64,000 nucleotides of DNA from Neptunomonas antarctica. GTDB lineage: Bacteria > Pseudomonadota > Gammaproteobacteria > Pseudomonadales > Balneatricaceae. A program made the translations under genes and the position numbers. The stretch covers positions 62,001 to 126,000 of the forward strand of contig NZ_LJSI01000028.1 in the NCBI RefSeq assembly GCF_001305295.1, given 5' to 3'. The notes beneath the pieces were generated by a model. It was given only the letters and a program-made list of their open reading frames with translations. It was not told where the DNA came from and did no database searches. The first letter of the stretch is position 1. The number at the start of each line of letters is the position of its first letter. Below are positions 31,639-42,245 of the stretch, one piece after another.

Positions 31639-32358
31639 ATGACAGATTTGAAAGAGTTACATTTTTTCTCTACACCGGAACACAGCTGTAGCTATATCAA
31701 AGGCTATAAAGCTAAAACGCTGTTTGTTGATCCACAGTCAAACATTTCAGCTACTGCTTTTAGCCAGCTATCCGATCTTGGATTCAGACGCAGCGGAAAA
31801 CACATCTATCGCCCTCATTGCGAGCATTGCCAAGCGTGTATATCCGTTCGGGTACCTATTCAGTTTTTTCAGCCAAATAAAACACAACGCCGTATTTATA
31901 ACAAAAACAAAGACTTAATTGTACAAAAAACAATACCCCGCTACACCGATGAATACTTTAAGCTTTATTCAGATTATATCTCGTTACGTCATGCAGACGG
32001 AGATATGTACCCTCCCAATAAAGAGCAATTTATTAGTTTTCTCGTCGAGGGCCAGCAACCCTGTGAATTCTTAGAATTCTACCTCGATAGTAAACTTATC
32101 GGCATAGCCGTCACTGATCGGTTAACGAAAGGATTATCTGCCACTTATACTTTTTTTGACCCAGACCCTGCACTACAACATCGGAGTTTAGGAACCTACG
32201 CCATTCTTTGGCAAATTGAAGAATGCCGCAAACTCAACCTTGAGTACCTATATATGGGGTATTGGGTGCAGTCTTGTCGCAAAATGAAGTATAAAATTGC
32301 CTATCGACCACTCGAATTTTTAATCGATGGGCAGTGGATTCTTATCCGATCGCAATAA
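31639..32358 (+). CDS. bpt: Aspartate/glutamate leucyltransferase Bpt
   Basis: A 239-residue protein of the arginyl/leucyl-transferase family; bacterial members of this type (Bpt, often annotated Ate) add Leu to N-terminal Asp or Glu. The conserved C-x2-C motif (RPHCEHCQACISVRVPI) and GLSATYTFFDPDPALQHRSLGTYAILWQIE are present. The frame opens at a TTG overlapping the aat stop, but the ATG at 31639 gives the usual N-terminus. It is the second transferase of the N-degron block. Confidence 0.92.
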   Translation: MTDLKELHFFSTPEHSCSYIKGYKAKTLFVDPQSNISATAFSQLSDLGFRRSGKHIYRPHCEHCQACISVRVPIQFFQPNKTQRRIYNKNKDLIVQKTIPRYTDEYFKLYSDYISLRHADGDMYPPNKEQFISFLVEGQQPCEFLEFYLDSKLIGIAVTDRLTKGLSATYTFFDPDPALQHRSLGTYAILWQIEECRKLNLEYLYMGYWVQSCRKMKYKIAYRPLEFLIDGQWILIRSQ

Positions 32359-32457
32359 AACCCCCAATACTCTTTGATATCCCTACACAAATAAGGCAAA
32401 ATACTGCGCTCTGATAATAGGACATTGTTCGAAATCAGCCCTTACACAGGTAGGTAA

Positions 32458-32679
<222 letters not shown>

Positions 32680-32733
32680 TTCGATCGATCTGGCTTAACG
32701 TCCCTGTTAAATACCAGATCCAGAAAGTTCCCC

Positions 32734-32756
32734 AGTGGCAGCCTTAGGCTGCCACT
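32734..32756. terminator. Hairpin between infA and clpA, with the clpA stop in its loop
   Basis: AGTGGCAGCC (32734-32743), TTA loop, GGCTGCCACT (32747-32756) form a perfect 10-base-pair stem. The loop is the clpA stop codon on the reverse strand. There is no clear U-tract on either side. It probably marks the ends of both convergent transcripts. Confidence 0.6.
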
Positions 32757-34999
32757 GTTACATTCAACACTATTTCATTTTGATCATCGACAGACACCTG
32801 AACTTCTCCCCCATCTTCAGCAAGATCACCAAATAGAATCATTTCAGCCAATGGTTTTTTTAACTTCTCCTGAATCAGACGCTTCATAGGCCTGGCACCC
32901 ATTTTCTCATCATAACCATGCTTACCCAGCCATTCACGTGCATCATCATTAACATGAAGCACTACTCTTTTATCATCCAGCTGCGCCTGCAGCTCTGTAA
33001 GGAATTTATCAACCACTCCCATGATGATATCGGGTGACAGTGATTTGAACTGAATAACCGCATCCAGACGGTTACGGAACTCCGGTGAGAACAAGCGTTT
33101 AATCGCCTCCATACCATCAGATGAATGATCCTGATGCGAAAAACCAATAGACGGACGACTCATCACATCAGCCCCGGCATTAGTCGTCATTACCAGAATA
33201 ACGTTACGGAAATCTGCCTTACGGCCATTGTTGTCGGTTAACGTGCCGTTATCCATCACCTGTAGCAGGATATTAAAAACCTCTGGGTGCGCTTTTTCTA
33301 TTTCATCCAGCAAAAGCACACAATGAGGTGATTTAGTGACCGCTTCCGTTAGCAATCCGCCTTGGTCATAACCAACATAGCCCGGAGGTGCACCTATTAA
33401 TCGAGACACGGTGTGGCGTTCCATATATTCCGACATATCAAAGCGAATCAGTTCAATGCCCAATATCCGCGCCAACTGCGTGGTAACTTCAGTTTTACCC
33501 ACACCGGTAGGGCCGGAAAACAGGAAATTACCTACCGGTTTATGCGGATCATTCAGCCCGGCACGCGATAAGCGTATCGCTGAAGACAAAGAAGATATTG
33601 CCTCTTCCTGCCCAAGAACAACCATTTTCAGGTTGGAATCAAGCTTTCTAAGCTGGTCTTTATCAGAAATGGAGACTGTTTTAGGTGGTATGCGGGCAAT
33701 TTTAGCAACCACTTCTTCCACTTCATGAACACCAATAATCGGATTGCGATCTTCTTTCTTGAGCAAACGTTGATAAGCACCCGCTTCATCAATAACATCG
33801 ATAGCTTTATCTGGCATATGCTTGTCATTGATATAGCGATCCGCTAATTCTGCGGCTGCTCGTAACGCCTCATCGGTGTATTCAATTTCATGATGCTGCT
33901 CAAACTTTTTACGCAGCCCACAAAGAATTTCATAAGTTTCCTGAACGCTTGGCTCAAGCACATCCACTTTTTGGAATCGTCGGGCTAAGGCGCGATCTTT
34001 TTCAAAAATACTTCTGAATTCCTGGAACGTGGTTGAACCGATACAGCGCAGATCACCTGAACTCAAAAGCGGCTTCAGCAGATTAGACGCATCCATCGAA
34101 CCGCCAGAGGCCGCTCCCGCACCAATAATCGTATGAATTTCATCAATAAACAGGATCGCATTATCCTTCTGCTTCACTTCATTGAGTAATGCTTTGAGGC
34201 GTTTTTCAAAATCACCACGGTATTTAGTCCCCGCCAACAACGCCCCAAGATCAAGAGAATAAACCACACTACCTATCATCACGTCAGGAATCTGATCTTC
34301 GACAATTAGTTTAGCGAGGCCTTCCGCTATAGCCGTTTTACCAACACCCGCTTCGCCAACCAGGAGTGGATTATTTTTACGACGTCGGGATAGTATCTGT
34401 ATAACGCGCTCAACTTCCGAGCTGCGACCAATCAAAGGATCAATTCGTCCCTCTGCTGCCTGCTGGTTCAAATTAACAGCATACTTACTCAGCGCACTAG
34501 CCTCACCATTATTTGCCGCTTCATCAGACTCTAGCAAGCCTTCATGCTCACCATCATCCTGACTCACGCGTGAAATACCATGGGAGATATAGTTAACGAC
34601 ATCAATTCGCTCAACACCTTGCTGCTGCAGCATAAACACAGCATGGCTTTCTTGTTCGCTAAAAATAGCAACAACGACATTGGCACCCGTCACTTCATTC
34701 TTACCGGAAGACTGCACATGAAATACAGCTCGTTGTAATACACGCTGAAAACCCAGGGTTGGCTGTGTCTCCATGGCGGGAACATTATCAGGTAATAATG
34801 GCGTGGTTTCTTCAATAAACACACTGAGCGACGTACGCAGTGCATCCACATTGGCTCCACAGGCGGTCAAGACCTTGTAAGCGTCTCTGTTATCAAGCAG
34901 AGCCAATAACAGATGCTCAACCGTCATGAACTCATGTCTATTATCTCTGGCGCCTTTGAATGCTGCGCTTAATGTTTCTTCAAGTTCACGATTTAACAT
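32744..34999 (-). CDS. clpA: ATP-dependent Clp protease ATPase subunit ClpA
   Basis: A 751-residue Hsp100 unfoldase. It has an N-domain ([22 protein letters not shown]) that binds ClpS, a first AAA module with Walker [13 protein letters not shown] and Walker [15 protein letters not shown], and a second with [13 protein letters not shown] and [16 protein letters not shown]. It feeds substrates to ClpP. The start MLNRELE at 34997-34999 is the family N-terminus; a longer frame to 35032 overlaps clpS. The upstream neighbour is clpS. Confidence 0.96.
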   Translation of the reverse strand: MLNRELEETLSAAFKGARDNRHEFMTVEHLLLALLDNRDAYKVLTACGANVDALRTSLSVFIEETTPLLPDNVPAMETQPTLGFQRVLQRAVFHVQSSGKNEVTGANVVVAIFSEQESHAVFMLQQQGVERIDVVNYISHGISRVSQDDGEHEGLLESDEAANNGEASALSKYAVNLNQQAAEGRIDPLIGRSSEVERVIQILSRRRKNNPLLVGEAGVGKTAIAEGLAKLIVEDQIPDVMIGSVVYSLDLGALLAGTKYRGDFEKRLKALLNEVKQKDNAILFIDEIHTIIGAGAASGGSMDASNLLKPLLSSGDLRCIGSTTFQEFRSIFEKDRALARRFQKVDVLEPSVQETYEILCGLRKKFEQHHEIEYTDEALRAAAELADRYINDKHMPDKAIDVIDEAGAYQRLLKKEDRNPIIGVHEVEEVVAKIARIPPKTVSISDKDQLRKLDSNLKMVVLGQEEAISSLSSAIRLSRAGLNDPHKPVGNFLFSGPTGVGKTEVTTQLARILGIELIRFDMSEYMERHTVSRLIGAPPGYVGYDQGGLLTEAVTKSPHCVLLLDEIEKAHPEVFNILLQVMDNGTLTDNNGRKADFRNVILVMTTNAGADVMSRPSIGFSHQDHSSDGMEAIKRLFSPEFRNRLDAVIQFKSLSPDIIMGVVDKFLTELQAQLDDKRVVLHVNDDAREWLGKHGYDEKMGARPMKRLIQEKLKKPLAEMILFGDLAEDGGEVQVSVDDQNEIVLNVTVAA

Positions 35000-35012
35000 A
35001 GCTATGTCTCCG

Positions 35013-35372
35013 CTAAACAGCTTCCACTTCACACATTAATGGATGCTTATTGTCTCTAGAGTATTGATTCACTTGTGTCGCTTTAGTTTCAGCCACATCA
35101 CGAGAAAAAACACCACAAACGCCCTTGCCTTGAGTATGCACGGCTAACATTATTTCCGCGGCCTGCTCTTGTGTCATATTAAAAAATATCATCAACACCT
35201 CAACAACGAACTCCATCGGGGTGTAATCATCATTCAGTAACACGACACGATACATAGGTGGTTTCTTCAGTTTAGGCGCTGCTTCCTGTGTCGCCAAGTT
35301 GCCATCGTCAGAAAAGTGTTCCTCCTCTTCTGACGACAATCTAATCGTATTACTACATCTAGCTACCAACAT
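35013..35372 (-). CDS. clpS: ClpS adaptor protein
   Basis: A 119-residue N-recognin that delivers proteins with N-terminal Leu, Phe, Tyr or Trp to ClpAP. The core [23 protein letters not shown] carries the conserved asparagine-aspartate pocket residues, and [20 protein letters not shown] follows. About 40 extra residues precede the core and look disordered, so a shorter start is possible. It is 13 bases upstream of clpA. Confidence 0.94.
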   Translation of the reverse strand: MLVARCSNTIRLSSEEEEHFSDDGNLATQEAAPKLKKPPMYRVVLLNDDYTPMEFVVEVLMIFFNMTQEQAAEIMLAVHTQGKGVCGVFSRDVAETKATQVNQYSRDNKHPLMCEVEAV

Positions 35373-35636
35373 GAATTATCTCTACAAAAAAATTACGAAC
35401 AATCTAATGAATAAACTTAGGTACCATTAGCGTCATCAAAACACAATGATATACTGATGGAAACAAGAGATGTAAACCTACCATCAAATATGGATCAGTA
35501 ACTCTTTTAAATTTGAGTAGTTTATTACGTTTTTATTGTAGCAGGAGCCGGCTTTGCAGTTCAGACTTACATTTTAGTAAGTTACAAAACAAGTGACTAA
35601 AGTAAGTTCTTAATATCAGATTAATGGGAGTTCGAA

Positions 35637-35852
35637 ATGCAAACAGGGAAGGTTAAGTGGTTCAACAATGCCAAAGGCTTCGGTTTTATCATTGCTGATG
35701 AAAACCACACAGAAGATCTATTTGCGCATTATTCAGCCATTCAGTCAGAAGGTTACAAAAGCCTTAAAGCAGGCCAGCCTGTGACTTTTGAAACAACACC
35801 AGGCCCAAAAGGCATGCATGCAGTTAATATCACACCTCTGATTCAAGCGTAG
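35637..35852 (+). CDS. Cold-shock-domain protein, CspD-like
   Basis: A 71-residue single cold-shock domain. The RNP1 motif KGFGFI and RNP2-like DLFAHYSAI are present. It binds single-stranded DNA or RNA. Position next to clpS and the sequence suggest CspD, which in relatives is a stationary-phase replication inhibitor. GGGAG lies six bases before the ATG. The 264-base upstream region is AT-rich and contains ACTTAC-ATTTTA-GTAAGT (35565-35582), but I can assign no specific element to it. Confidence 0.9.
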   Translation: MQTGKVKWFNNAKGFGFIIADENHTEDLFAHYSAIQSEGYKSLKAGQPVTFETTPGPKGMHAVNITPLIQA

Positions 35853-35875
35853 AAGGGTGCATAACTGACAAAGCA

Positions 35876-35903
35876 AAAACCAGCTACCTCTAGCTGGTTT
35901 TTT
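35876..35903. terminator. Bidirectional intrinsic terminator, csp/icd
   Basis: AAAACCAGCTA, CCTC, TAGCTGGTTTT followed by TT: an 11-base-pair stem flanked by A and T runs, so it can end both the cold-shock transcript (forward) and the icd transcript (reverse). Confidence 0.85.
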
Positions 35904-35934
35904 CTATCTCTGCATAACGCCTACGTACAAGATT

Positions 35935-37191
35935 TTACATACCCGCAATAATCGCATCACCAAACTCAGACGACGACAATAAGGTTGCTCCATCCATCAG
36001 ACGTTCGAAATCATAGGTAACCGTTTTTGCGCCAATCGCCGCATTCACTCCCTTAAGAATCAAGTCAGCAGGCTCAATCCAGCCCATGTGACGCAACATC
36101 ATTTCTGCCGATAAAATCAACGAACCCGGATTAACTTTATCTTGCCCCGCATACTTAGGAGCCGTGCCATGCGTTGCCTCAAAGATCGCCACACTGTCTG
36201 ACAAGTTAGCTCCCGGCGCGATACCTATGCCACCCACTTCTGCCGCCAGCGCATCGGACAAATAATCACCATTCAGATTAAGCGTCGCAATCACATCATA
36301 CTCCGCCGGACGCAGTAAAATTTGCTGCAACATCGCATCCGCAATCACATCTTTTACGATAATATCTTTACCTGTTTTTGGATGCTTAAATACCATCCAC
36401 GGGCCGCCATCCAGTAATTCAGCGCCAAACTCTTCAACGGCCAACTCATAACCCCACTCTTTAAAAGCACCTTCCGTGTACTTCATGATATTGCCTTTAT
36501 GCACCAAGGTCAGGGAGTCTCGATTATTGTCTACGCAATACTGCAGTGCTTTTCTTACCAAACGCTGCGTACCTTGCTTTGAAACCGGCTTAATACCTAT
36601 TCCGCAGTTTTCTTCAAAACGGATTTTAGTAACACCCATCTCTTCGGTCAGAAATTTAATCACTTTTTTGGCTTCATCCGAACCCGCTTTCCACTCAATA
36701 CCTGCATAAATATCTTCGGAATTCTCCCTGAAAATAATCATATCAACATCTTCAGGCCTCCTGACTGGGCTCGGCACACCTTCAAACCACATCACAGGAC
36801 GCTGACACACGTACAGATCCAATTCCTGACGCAGCGCGACATTCAGCGAGCGGATACCGCCGCCAACAGGCGTCGTCAGCGGCCCTTTAATACCCACCAC
36901 AAATTCTTTAAACGCCTCCAGTGTTTCATCAGGCATCCATGCATCCTGATCATATAATTGCGTGGCCTTCTCACCCGCATAAACCTCCATCCAAGAAATC
37001 TTGCGCACTCCGCCATAAGCTTTAGCCACCGCCGCATCAACTACTTTAAGCATAGGCGGCGTGACATCCACACCTATACCATCACCCGTAATAAAAGGAA
37101 TAATAGGGTTATCCGGAACATTCAGTGAATAATCAGCATTAACTGTGATCTTCTCACCTTGCGCCGGTACTTGAATATTGCTGTATCTCAT
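35935..37191 (-). CDS. icd: Isocitrate dehydrogenase (NADP+)
   Basis: A 418-residue homodimeric NADP-dependent isocitrate dehydrogenase of the TCA cycle. [16 protein letters not shown], the regulatory/substrate-binding serine region [20 protein letters not shown], and [20 protein letters not shown] are family signatures. GGAG lies seven bases before the ATG. It competes with the glyoxylate-using enzymes of the window for isocitrate-derived carbon, a functional rather than operonic link. Confidence 0.96.
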   Translation of the reverse strand: MRYSNIQVPAQGEKITVNADYSLNVPDNPIIPFITGDGIGVDVTPPMLKVVDAAVAKAYGGVRKISWMEVYAGEKATQLYDQDAWMPDETLEAFKEFVVGIKGPLTTPVGGGIRSLNVALRQELDLYVCQRPVMWFEGVPSPVRRPEDVDMIIFRENSEDIYAGIEWKAGSDEAKKVIKFLTEEMGVTKIRFEENCGIGIKPVSKQGTQRLVRKALQYCVDNNRDSLTLVHKGNIMKYTEGAFKEWGYELAVEEFGAELLDGGPWMVFKHPKTGKDIIVKDVIADAMLQQILLRPAEYDVIATLNLNGDYLSDALAAEVGGIGIAPGANLSDSVAIFEATHGTAPKYAGQDKVNPGSLILSAEMMLRHMGWIEPADLILKGVNAAIGAKTVTYDFERLMDGATLLSSSEFGDAIIAGM

Positions 37192-37310
37192 CGCTCTACT
37201 CCATTAAAGACATTAAATAGATTCGTAGAAATAACCATCTGCAGGCATAATTACCTAATCATCATATTAATACGCTGCAATACCGTACTCATACTACAGA
37301 AACAGGATCC

Positions 37311-37937
37311 ATGTCTAATATCTTACTTATTAATAAACCCTTTCAGGTACTCACACAATTCACCGATCAAGACGGACGCACAACGCTGGCCGACTTCATC
37401 GACAAGCCCGATTTTTATGCCGCCGGAAGGCTGGATTATGACTCTGAAGGATTATTGATCCTGACAGATGATGGCGCACTGCAACACACCCTTGCGCATC
37501 CCAAATTCAAAATGGAAAAGACCTATTGGGCACAAGTCGAAGGCGACGTAAGCGACAGTGCTCTTGAACAACTGCGTAAAGGCGTCGAACTCAAAGACGG
37601 TACAACACGCCCGGCAAAAGCCAAATGCATCCCAGAGCCCAACCTGTGGCAAAGAACCCCTCCGATCCGCGAACGCAAAGAGATCCCTACCAGCTGGATA
37701 GAACTTAAAATAACCGAAGGTAAAAACCGCCAGGTAAGACGCATGACAGCCGCCGTGGGCTTCCCAACACTACGCTTGATTCGCTATGCCATCGGCGACT
37801 GGACGATTGGTACTTTACAACCTGGCGAATACAGAGAAGAAACAGCCAACATAGCGCCGCTAGCTAAACGAGCGCAGCCGTCCTCAACACAAGTAAAAAC
37901 AACGCGTAACCCCAGGATTAGTTCACGCAGGCGTTGA
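37311..37937 (+). CDS. rluE: 23S rRNA pseudouridine synthase, RluE type
   Basis: A 208-residue RsuA-family pseudouridine synthase without the S4 domain. [18 protein letters not shown] carries the catalytic aspartate, and [23 protein letters not shown] is the family motif. This short form matches RluE, which modifies U2457 of 23S rRNA. It is divergent from icd. Its TGA stop (37935-37937) begins a 9-base-pair hairpin. Confidence 0.9.
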   Translation: MSNILLINKPFQVLTQFTDQDGRTTLADFIDKPDFYAAGRLDYDSEGLLILTDDGALQHTLAHPKFKMEKTYWAQVEGDVSDSALEQLRKGVELKDGTTRPAKAKCIPEPNLWQRTPPIRERKEIPTSWIELKITEGKNRQVRRMTAAVGFPTLRLIRYAIGDWTIGTLQPGEYREETANIAPLAKRAQPSSTQVKTTRNPRISSRRR

Positions 37938-37955
37938 TCAGATTTTATCTGATCA
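37935..37955 (+). terminator. Hairpin beginning at rluE stop codon
   Basis: TGATCAGAT, TTT, ATCTGATCA: a perfect 9-base-pair inverted repeat whose first bases are the rluE stop. No U-tract follows. Confidence 0.4.
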
Positions 37956-38083
37956 TCCAAGACTGGAAGTCTATGACAGCAGGCAACCTACAATTAAAGC
38001 GCATAACTAACATTTGATGCTCGTCAATTACTCTTGCACTGCTTAGCTTTACAGTACGCGCCTAAGTGACAGGAGTGCTCCAT

Positions 38084-38725
38084 ATGATAGCTAAACCTAA
38101 CTCTGCAAGACGTGTACGCCATGCCCGGCCCGATACGCTAATATATGCTATAGAAAACAGGTTATATGTTAATTTGACAGACCGCTGCACGCTTGCCTGT
38201 CGGTTTTGTCCTAAACATAATGATAGTAAGGAGGTACACAACTACAATCTGACCTTATCTGAACTACCCGAACCGCAGAAGATAATTGATCTGATAGGTG
38301 ATCCAACGCAGTACGAAGAAGTTGTTTTTTGCGGCTATGGAGAACCTACCTTACGTCTTGACGCACTCATTTCAGTCGCCAATGCAGTCAAAGCCAACGG
38401 CGGTAAAACACGCCTGAACACAGACGGTTTAGCGAATCTGTTCCATAAAAAAGATGTTGTGCCTTTACTGGCAACGTGCATTGATGCCATCTCTATTTCA
38501 CTCAATGCGCAGAATGAGTACCAATATATTGAGCATTGCGTACCTAGTATTCCACATAGCTACCCTGCTGTTATCGCTTTCGTGCAACGAGCAGCGCAAT
38601 GTATACCCGATGTTACTGTCACCGCTATTGATGGCTTAAAAGGTATAGATATCAGCGCCTGTCAAACAATCGCGATCACTAATGGTGCTAAATTCAAAGC
38701 GCGGACTCTGGATAACGTGGGTTAA
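38084..38725 (+). CDS. Radical SAM protein, TatD-associated family
   Basis: A 213-residue short radical SAM protein. The Fe-S cysteines are in RCTLACRFCPK (C-x3-C-x2-C) and the SAM-binding GYGEPTLR follows. RLYVNLTDRC is characteristic of the group annotated as TatD-nuclease-associated radical SAM proteins; no tatD gene is visible here. The reaction is unknown. The ATG at 38084 is chosen because CAGGAG lies eight bases upstream; a GTG at 38066 is less likely. Its stop overlaps the stop of the convergent GGDEF-EAL gene. Confidence 0.82.
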   Translation: MIAKPNSARRVRHARPDTLIYAIENRLYVNLTDRCTLACRFCPKHNDSKEVHNYNLTLSELPEPQKIIDLIGDPTQYEEVVFCGYGEPTLRLDALISVANAVKANGGKTRLNTDGLANLFHKKDVVPLLATCIDAISISLNAQNEYQYIEHCVPSIPHSYPAVIAFVQRAAQCIPDVTVTAIDGLKGIDISACQTIAITNGAKFKARTLDNVG

Positions 38726-41700
38726 ATAGCATCCCTATCCACTGAAGCACTTATGTATGACTTATCACCCAATATTCGCAAAAAACTCATCGCATCTTGC
38801 TGCTTCATCGGATAACCCAGAAAATAACCCTGAGCGATATCACACCCCTGTTTTTGCAACACATTTAACTGCTCTTCAGACTCAACGCCTTCCGCAACCA
38901 CTTCTAAACCCAGTGAATGAGCCAATGCAATGGTCGCTTTAACAATCATTTCGTCATTAGCATCATGCAACATATCACGAATAAAGCTTCGATCTATTTT
39001 CAACCGACAGGCGCTTAGCTGTCTTAATGCAACCATTGATGAGAAACCGGTACCAAAGTCATCAATCGCGAGCTTTAAGCCTTGATTAACATAGCTTTCT
39101 AATAATTTGAGTGTATCTTCAGATGCATCCATACAGGCGGATTCGGTAATTTCTACTTCAAAATGATGCAATGCCGTGCCGGAATCTTTTAGTAACGATA
39201 GCAGGTTCTGTATTCCCTCTTCGTTTCGTAATTGAACCGGAGAAAGATTAAAAGAAACCGTTCTGAAATTTAACCCCTGTTCCAGCCACCTCCCCACTTC
39301 TATGCACACATGCTGGGCAACCCATAAACCAATGCCGTCGATCATCCCGCGCTTTTCAGCAATAGGGATAAATATCATGGGTGAAATCAATCCCTGTTCA
39401 GGATGCAACCATCGGAGCAATGCCTCAAAACCCACCAACTCGCCACTTTCACAATCAAATTGAGGCTGATAGACCATATAAAGCTGCTCAAAAAATCCAG
39501 CACTACCCAGCATATGCGCTAGTTCTGCATCTCGCTGAACGCGTTCTGTCATTTCTTCCTGATAAAAAACGAAACGAGACCGGCCTAGTTCTTTTGCTCT
39601 ATAAAGAGCAACATCTGCACGTGAAATAAGCTCGTCCACAGGAACGTTATTATCACAAATAACAAGCCCGATACTGGTATTCGTTTTTAACTTAGTCACA
39701 GAAAAGTTAAACGGCTCATTAAAACAATTGATCACTTTTTCTGCCAAAGCAGCGACATCGGAAATATCGTCAATATTGTTTTGTAAAATAGTGAATTCAT
39801 CCCCTCCAAAGCGAGCAAAAGTGTCGCTTTCACGAAGAATATTTTTTATACGATGTGCCACTTCAATCAATAAAGAATCACCTGCAGGATGGCCCAGGGT
39901 ATCGTTAATTTCTTTGAAATGATCAAGATCTAACATATGCAAAGCTGAAACCTGCCCCGAACGGCGCCCTTGTAATATTTCGTGTTCAAAGCGGTCAAGA
40001 AAGAGTCGACGGTTGGGCAAACCGGTTAATGGATCATGAAAAGCGAGATATCTGATCTGTTCTTCAACCGCTTTACGATGTGTAATATCATGAAAAGTTA
40101 CAACAGCTCCGATAATCTCTTCATTTTGATATATAGGCGAACTCCAGTATTCCACCGGAAACGAATGCTTATCCTTGCACCATAAAACATCTGTTTCGAT
40201 CCGATAGCTTTTGCCATACCGGATCGACATTAACATATGGCATTCTTCTCGTTTTATTGGCGTGCCATCGGCATGCGAGTGATGAATCAACGGGTGGTTT
40301 TGTTTCCCTATCAACTCATCAGGATGGTAACCAAGCATCATCGCGGCGGCGGGGTTGATAAAAGTGGTTATACCTTCTGCATCTAACCCGAAAATACCTT
40401 CATTACTGTGTTCTAAGAGTAATCGCGAGCGTTGTTCAGCGACTTCTACAGCTTTTTCATAATTAATTCGATCACTAATATTCTTAAAAACCGTGATCAT
40501 ATAAGTTGTATCTTCGTAGAAAAACGACCGTGATGAGGCTTCTATTGGAACTTCCTCACCATTTCGTAAACGGTGTGCTGTCTTAAGAGCTTGTGATTTG
40601 TTTTTGATATTACTCTTAATACTGCTCTTGATTTTTTTCCAACGAGATTGCAACGTCGCGAGAGGACAGCTGGGATCCCAGTCATGGATATGTGTTTTAT
40701 AAAGTTCAACAGCACTGATAGAAAAATGCTTGATAGCAGCGGCATTTGCATAAATAATTCGAAAATCATCATCCGGTGAAGTACAAATCAACGGATCCAA
40801 GCTATGATCAACCATCGCATTCACTAACGACAACTGCCCACTCATCAATGAATGTTCTGTAATATCCCGACTAACCCCAAGCACACCAAAGCCATCAACT
40901 TCATCAAGATATAAGGGTATTCGAAGAGTATCCAGAAGTACCCGACGGCCATCTGCGTATGTTACCCATTCATCATGACGCTGCGACACTTGACTCTGCA
41001 GCATATCCTTATCGGAACATTGGAGAGCACGCGCAGTAACCTCATCAAATAAATCAACGTCAGTTTTACCTAACAGTACCGCCTCGGGCGCATCACTAAA
41101 CGCTTCAAAAGCTTTATTACATCCCATAAATACAGAGTCGGAATTTTTGAAGTAAATAAGATCTGGGATCGAATCAATTAACGTGCGCAAACGACTTTTT
41201 TCAGCTTGCAACGTTTTCTCAGATAGCCGCTGTTCAGTTATATCCGTTCCTGAAGAAAGAATACCTATACGCTGCCCTTGCTCATCGGTAAGAACACGGT
41301 TGTACCAAAGAATCAGGCGCTCTTCACCCGTACTGGTTAACACCGGTTTTTCAACCTGCTGATTGGGTATTAAATGATTGTTCATCAACCGGCTGTATGC
41401 TGATTGGGCGATTCTCTTTCCACGTTCGGGTAAGAAGTAATCAAACCAATTCAGACCCAGCGCGGCTTCCTGGCTTATCTGAAGTAACTTACAGGCAAAA
41501 CGATTAAGCAGCGTAATATTACCGTCAAGATCCAGTGTGACCATAATCACACCCGCAATATCCAAATAATAATTTGCTCTTTTATGCTCCTGCTCAAGAT
41601 CCTCGACAGCAGATGCTCTATCCGCATATTGATACGAACCGGAGGCATGAGACGAGTCACAAAAGGCAGTCATAACAAATTTCAAAGGGATGACAGTGTT

Positions 41701-42045
41701 ATCTGCGCTCTGCTGCTGAGCACTATCGATAACCAGAGCACCAAGAGTCACGACAACACGCTGATATTGACCATTATTATCAATAAAACGAAGAACTAAT
41801 GCATCAGGAAAGTCCTGTTCGGATTGCCACTGAGATATGGCATTTTCCCAGAGAAAAATATCTTCTGGATGCATCATTTGTATCAAGAAAAAGGATTTTT
41901 CCCAAAGAACAAATGCATACCCAAGAAAATTTCCGGGTTGTTCTTCAGCCAGATTGAATTGATCACTTTTTAAATCAAAGAATCCTTCTATCACACCTAT
42001 CCCATTCATGGACACATGTAAATTTTCAGACGAGCCAAGCTTCAT
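38722..42045 (-). CDS. Multi-PAS GGDEF-EAL c-di-GMP protein
   Basis: An 1107-residue cytoplasmic protein with no clear membrane segment. An N-terminal PAS-like region (1-125) is followed by four PAS domains at about 150-275, 280-400, 405-530 and 535-660. A GGDEF domain with intact FGGDEF comes next, then an EAL domain with intact GFEALLRW and later DDFGTGFSSM. Both catalytic motifs are complete, so it could make and degrade cyclic di-GMP; which activity dominates cannot be read from sequence. The PAS stack suggests a redox or ligand sensor. It is a single gene, with ODC upstream on the same strand. Confidence 0.92.
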   Translation of the reverse strand: MKLGSSENLHVSMNGIGVIEGFFDLKSDQFNLAEEQPGNFLGYAFVLWEKSFFLIQMMHPEDIFLWENAISQWQSEQDFPDALVLRFIDNNGQYQRVVVTLGALVIDSAQQQSADNTVIPLKFVMTAFCDSSHASGSYQYADRASAVEDLEQEHKRANYYLDIAGVIMVTLDLDGNITLLNRFACKLLQISQEAALGLNWFDYFLPERGKRIAQSAYSRLMNNHLIPNQQVEKPVLTSTGEERLILWYNRVLTDEQGQRIGILSSGTDITEQRLSEKTLQAEKSRLRTLIDSIPDLIYFKNSDSVFMGCNKAFEAFSDAPEAVLLGKTDVDLFDEVTARALQCSDKDMLQSQVSQRHDEWVTYADGRRVLLDTLRIPLYLDEVDGFGVLGVSRDITEHSLMSGQLSLVNAMVDHSLDPLICTSPDDDFRIIYANAAAIKHFSISAVELYKTHIHDWDPSCPLATLQSRWKKIKSSIKSNIKNKSQALKTAHRLRNGEEVPIEASSRSFFYEDTTYMITVFKNISDRINYEKAVEVAEQRSRLLLEHSNEGIFGLDAEGITTFINPAAAMMLGYHPDELIGKQNHPLIHHSHADGTPIKREECHMLMSIRYGKSYRIETDVLWCKDKHSFPVEYWSSPIYQNEEIIGAVVTFHDITHRKAVEEQIRYLAFHDPLTGLPNRRLFLDRFEHEILQGRRSGQVSALHMLDLDHFKEINDTLGHPAGDSLLIEVAHRIKNILRESDTFARFGGDEFTILQNNIDDISDVAALAEKVINCFNEPFNFSVTKLKTNTSIGLVICDNNVPVDELISRADVALYRAKELGRSRFVFYQEEMTERVQRDAELAHMLGSAGFFEQLYMVYQPQFDCESGELVGFEALLRWLHPEQGLISPMIFIPIAEKRGMIDGIGLWVAQHVCIEVGRWLEQGLNFRTVSFNLSPVQLRNEEGIQNLLSLLKDSGTALHHFEVEITESACMDASEDTLKLLESYVNQGLKLAIDDFGTGFSSMVALRQLSACRLKIDRSFIRDMLHDANDEMIVKATIALAHSLGLEVVAEGVESEEQLNVLQKQGCDIAQGYFLGYPMKQQDAMSFLRILGDKSYISASVDRDAI

Positions 42046-42181
42046 TAAAAACTCTTTTATATTTATTAAAATGGAATATAACTAAAGCCATACAATGACC
42101 CTATTATTTTTTGATTATAACACTCATCAATATTATGAGCATTTTTTAGCGAAAGTTTTTAGATAGCGGCAGCTTGAAAAG

Positions 42182-42232
42182 CCTAAAAAAAGAAGAAGCA
42201 ACAACTAAACTGCAGATAATTTTAGTTGTTGC
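42182..42232 (-). terminator. Intrinsic terminator of ornithine decarboxylase
   Basis: GCAACAACTAAA (42198-42209) and TTTAGTTGTTGC (42221-42232) form a perfect 12-base-pair stem around an 11-base loop. On the reverse strand it is followed by TTCTTCTTTTTTT. Confidence 0.8.
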
Positions 42233-42245
42233 TATAGCAGTACGT

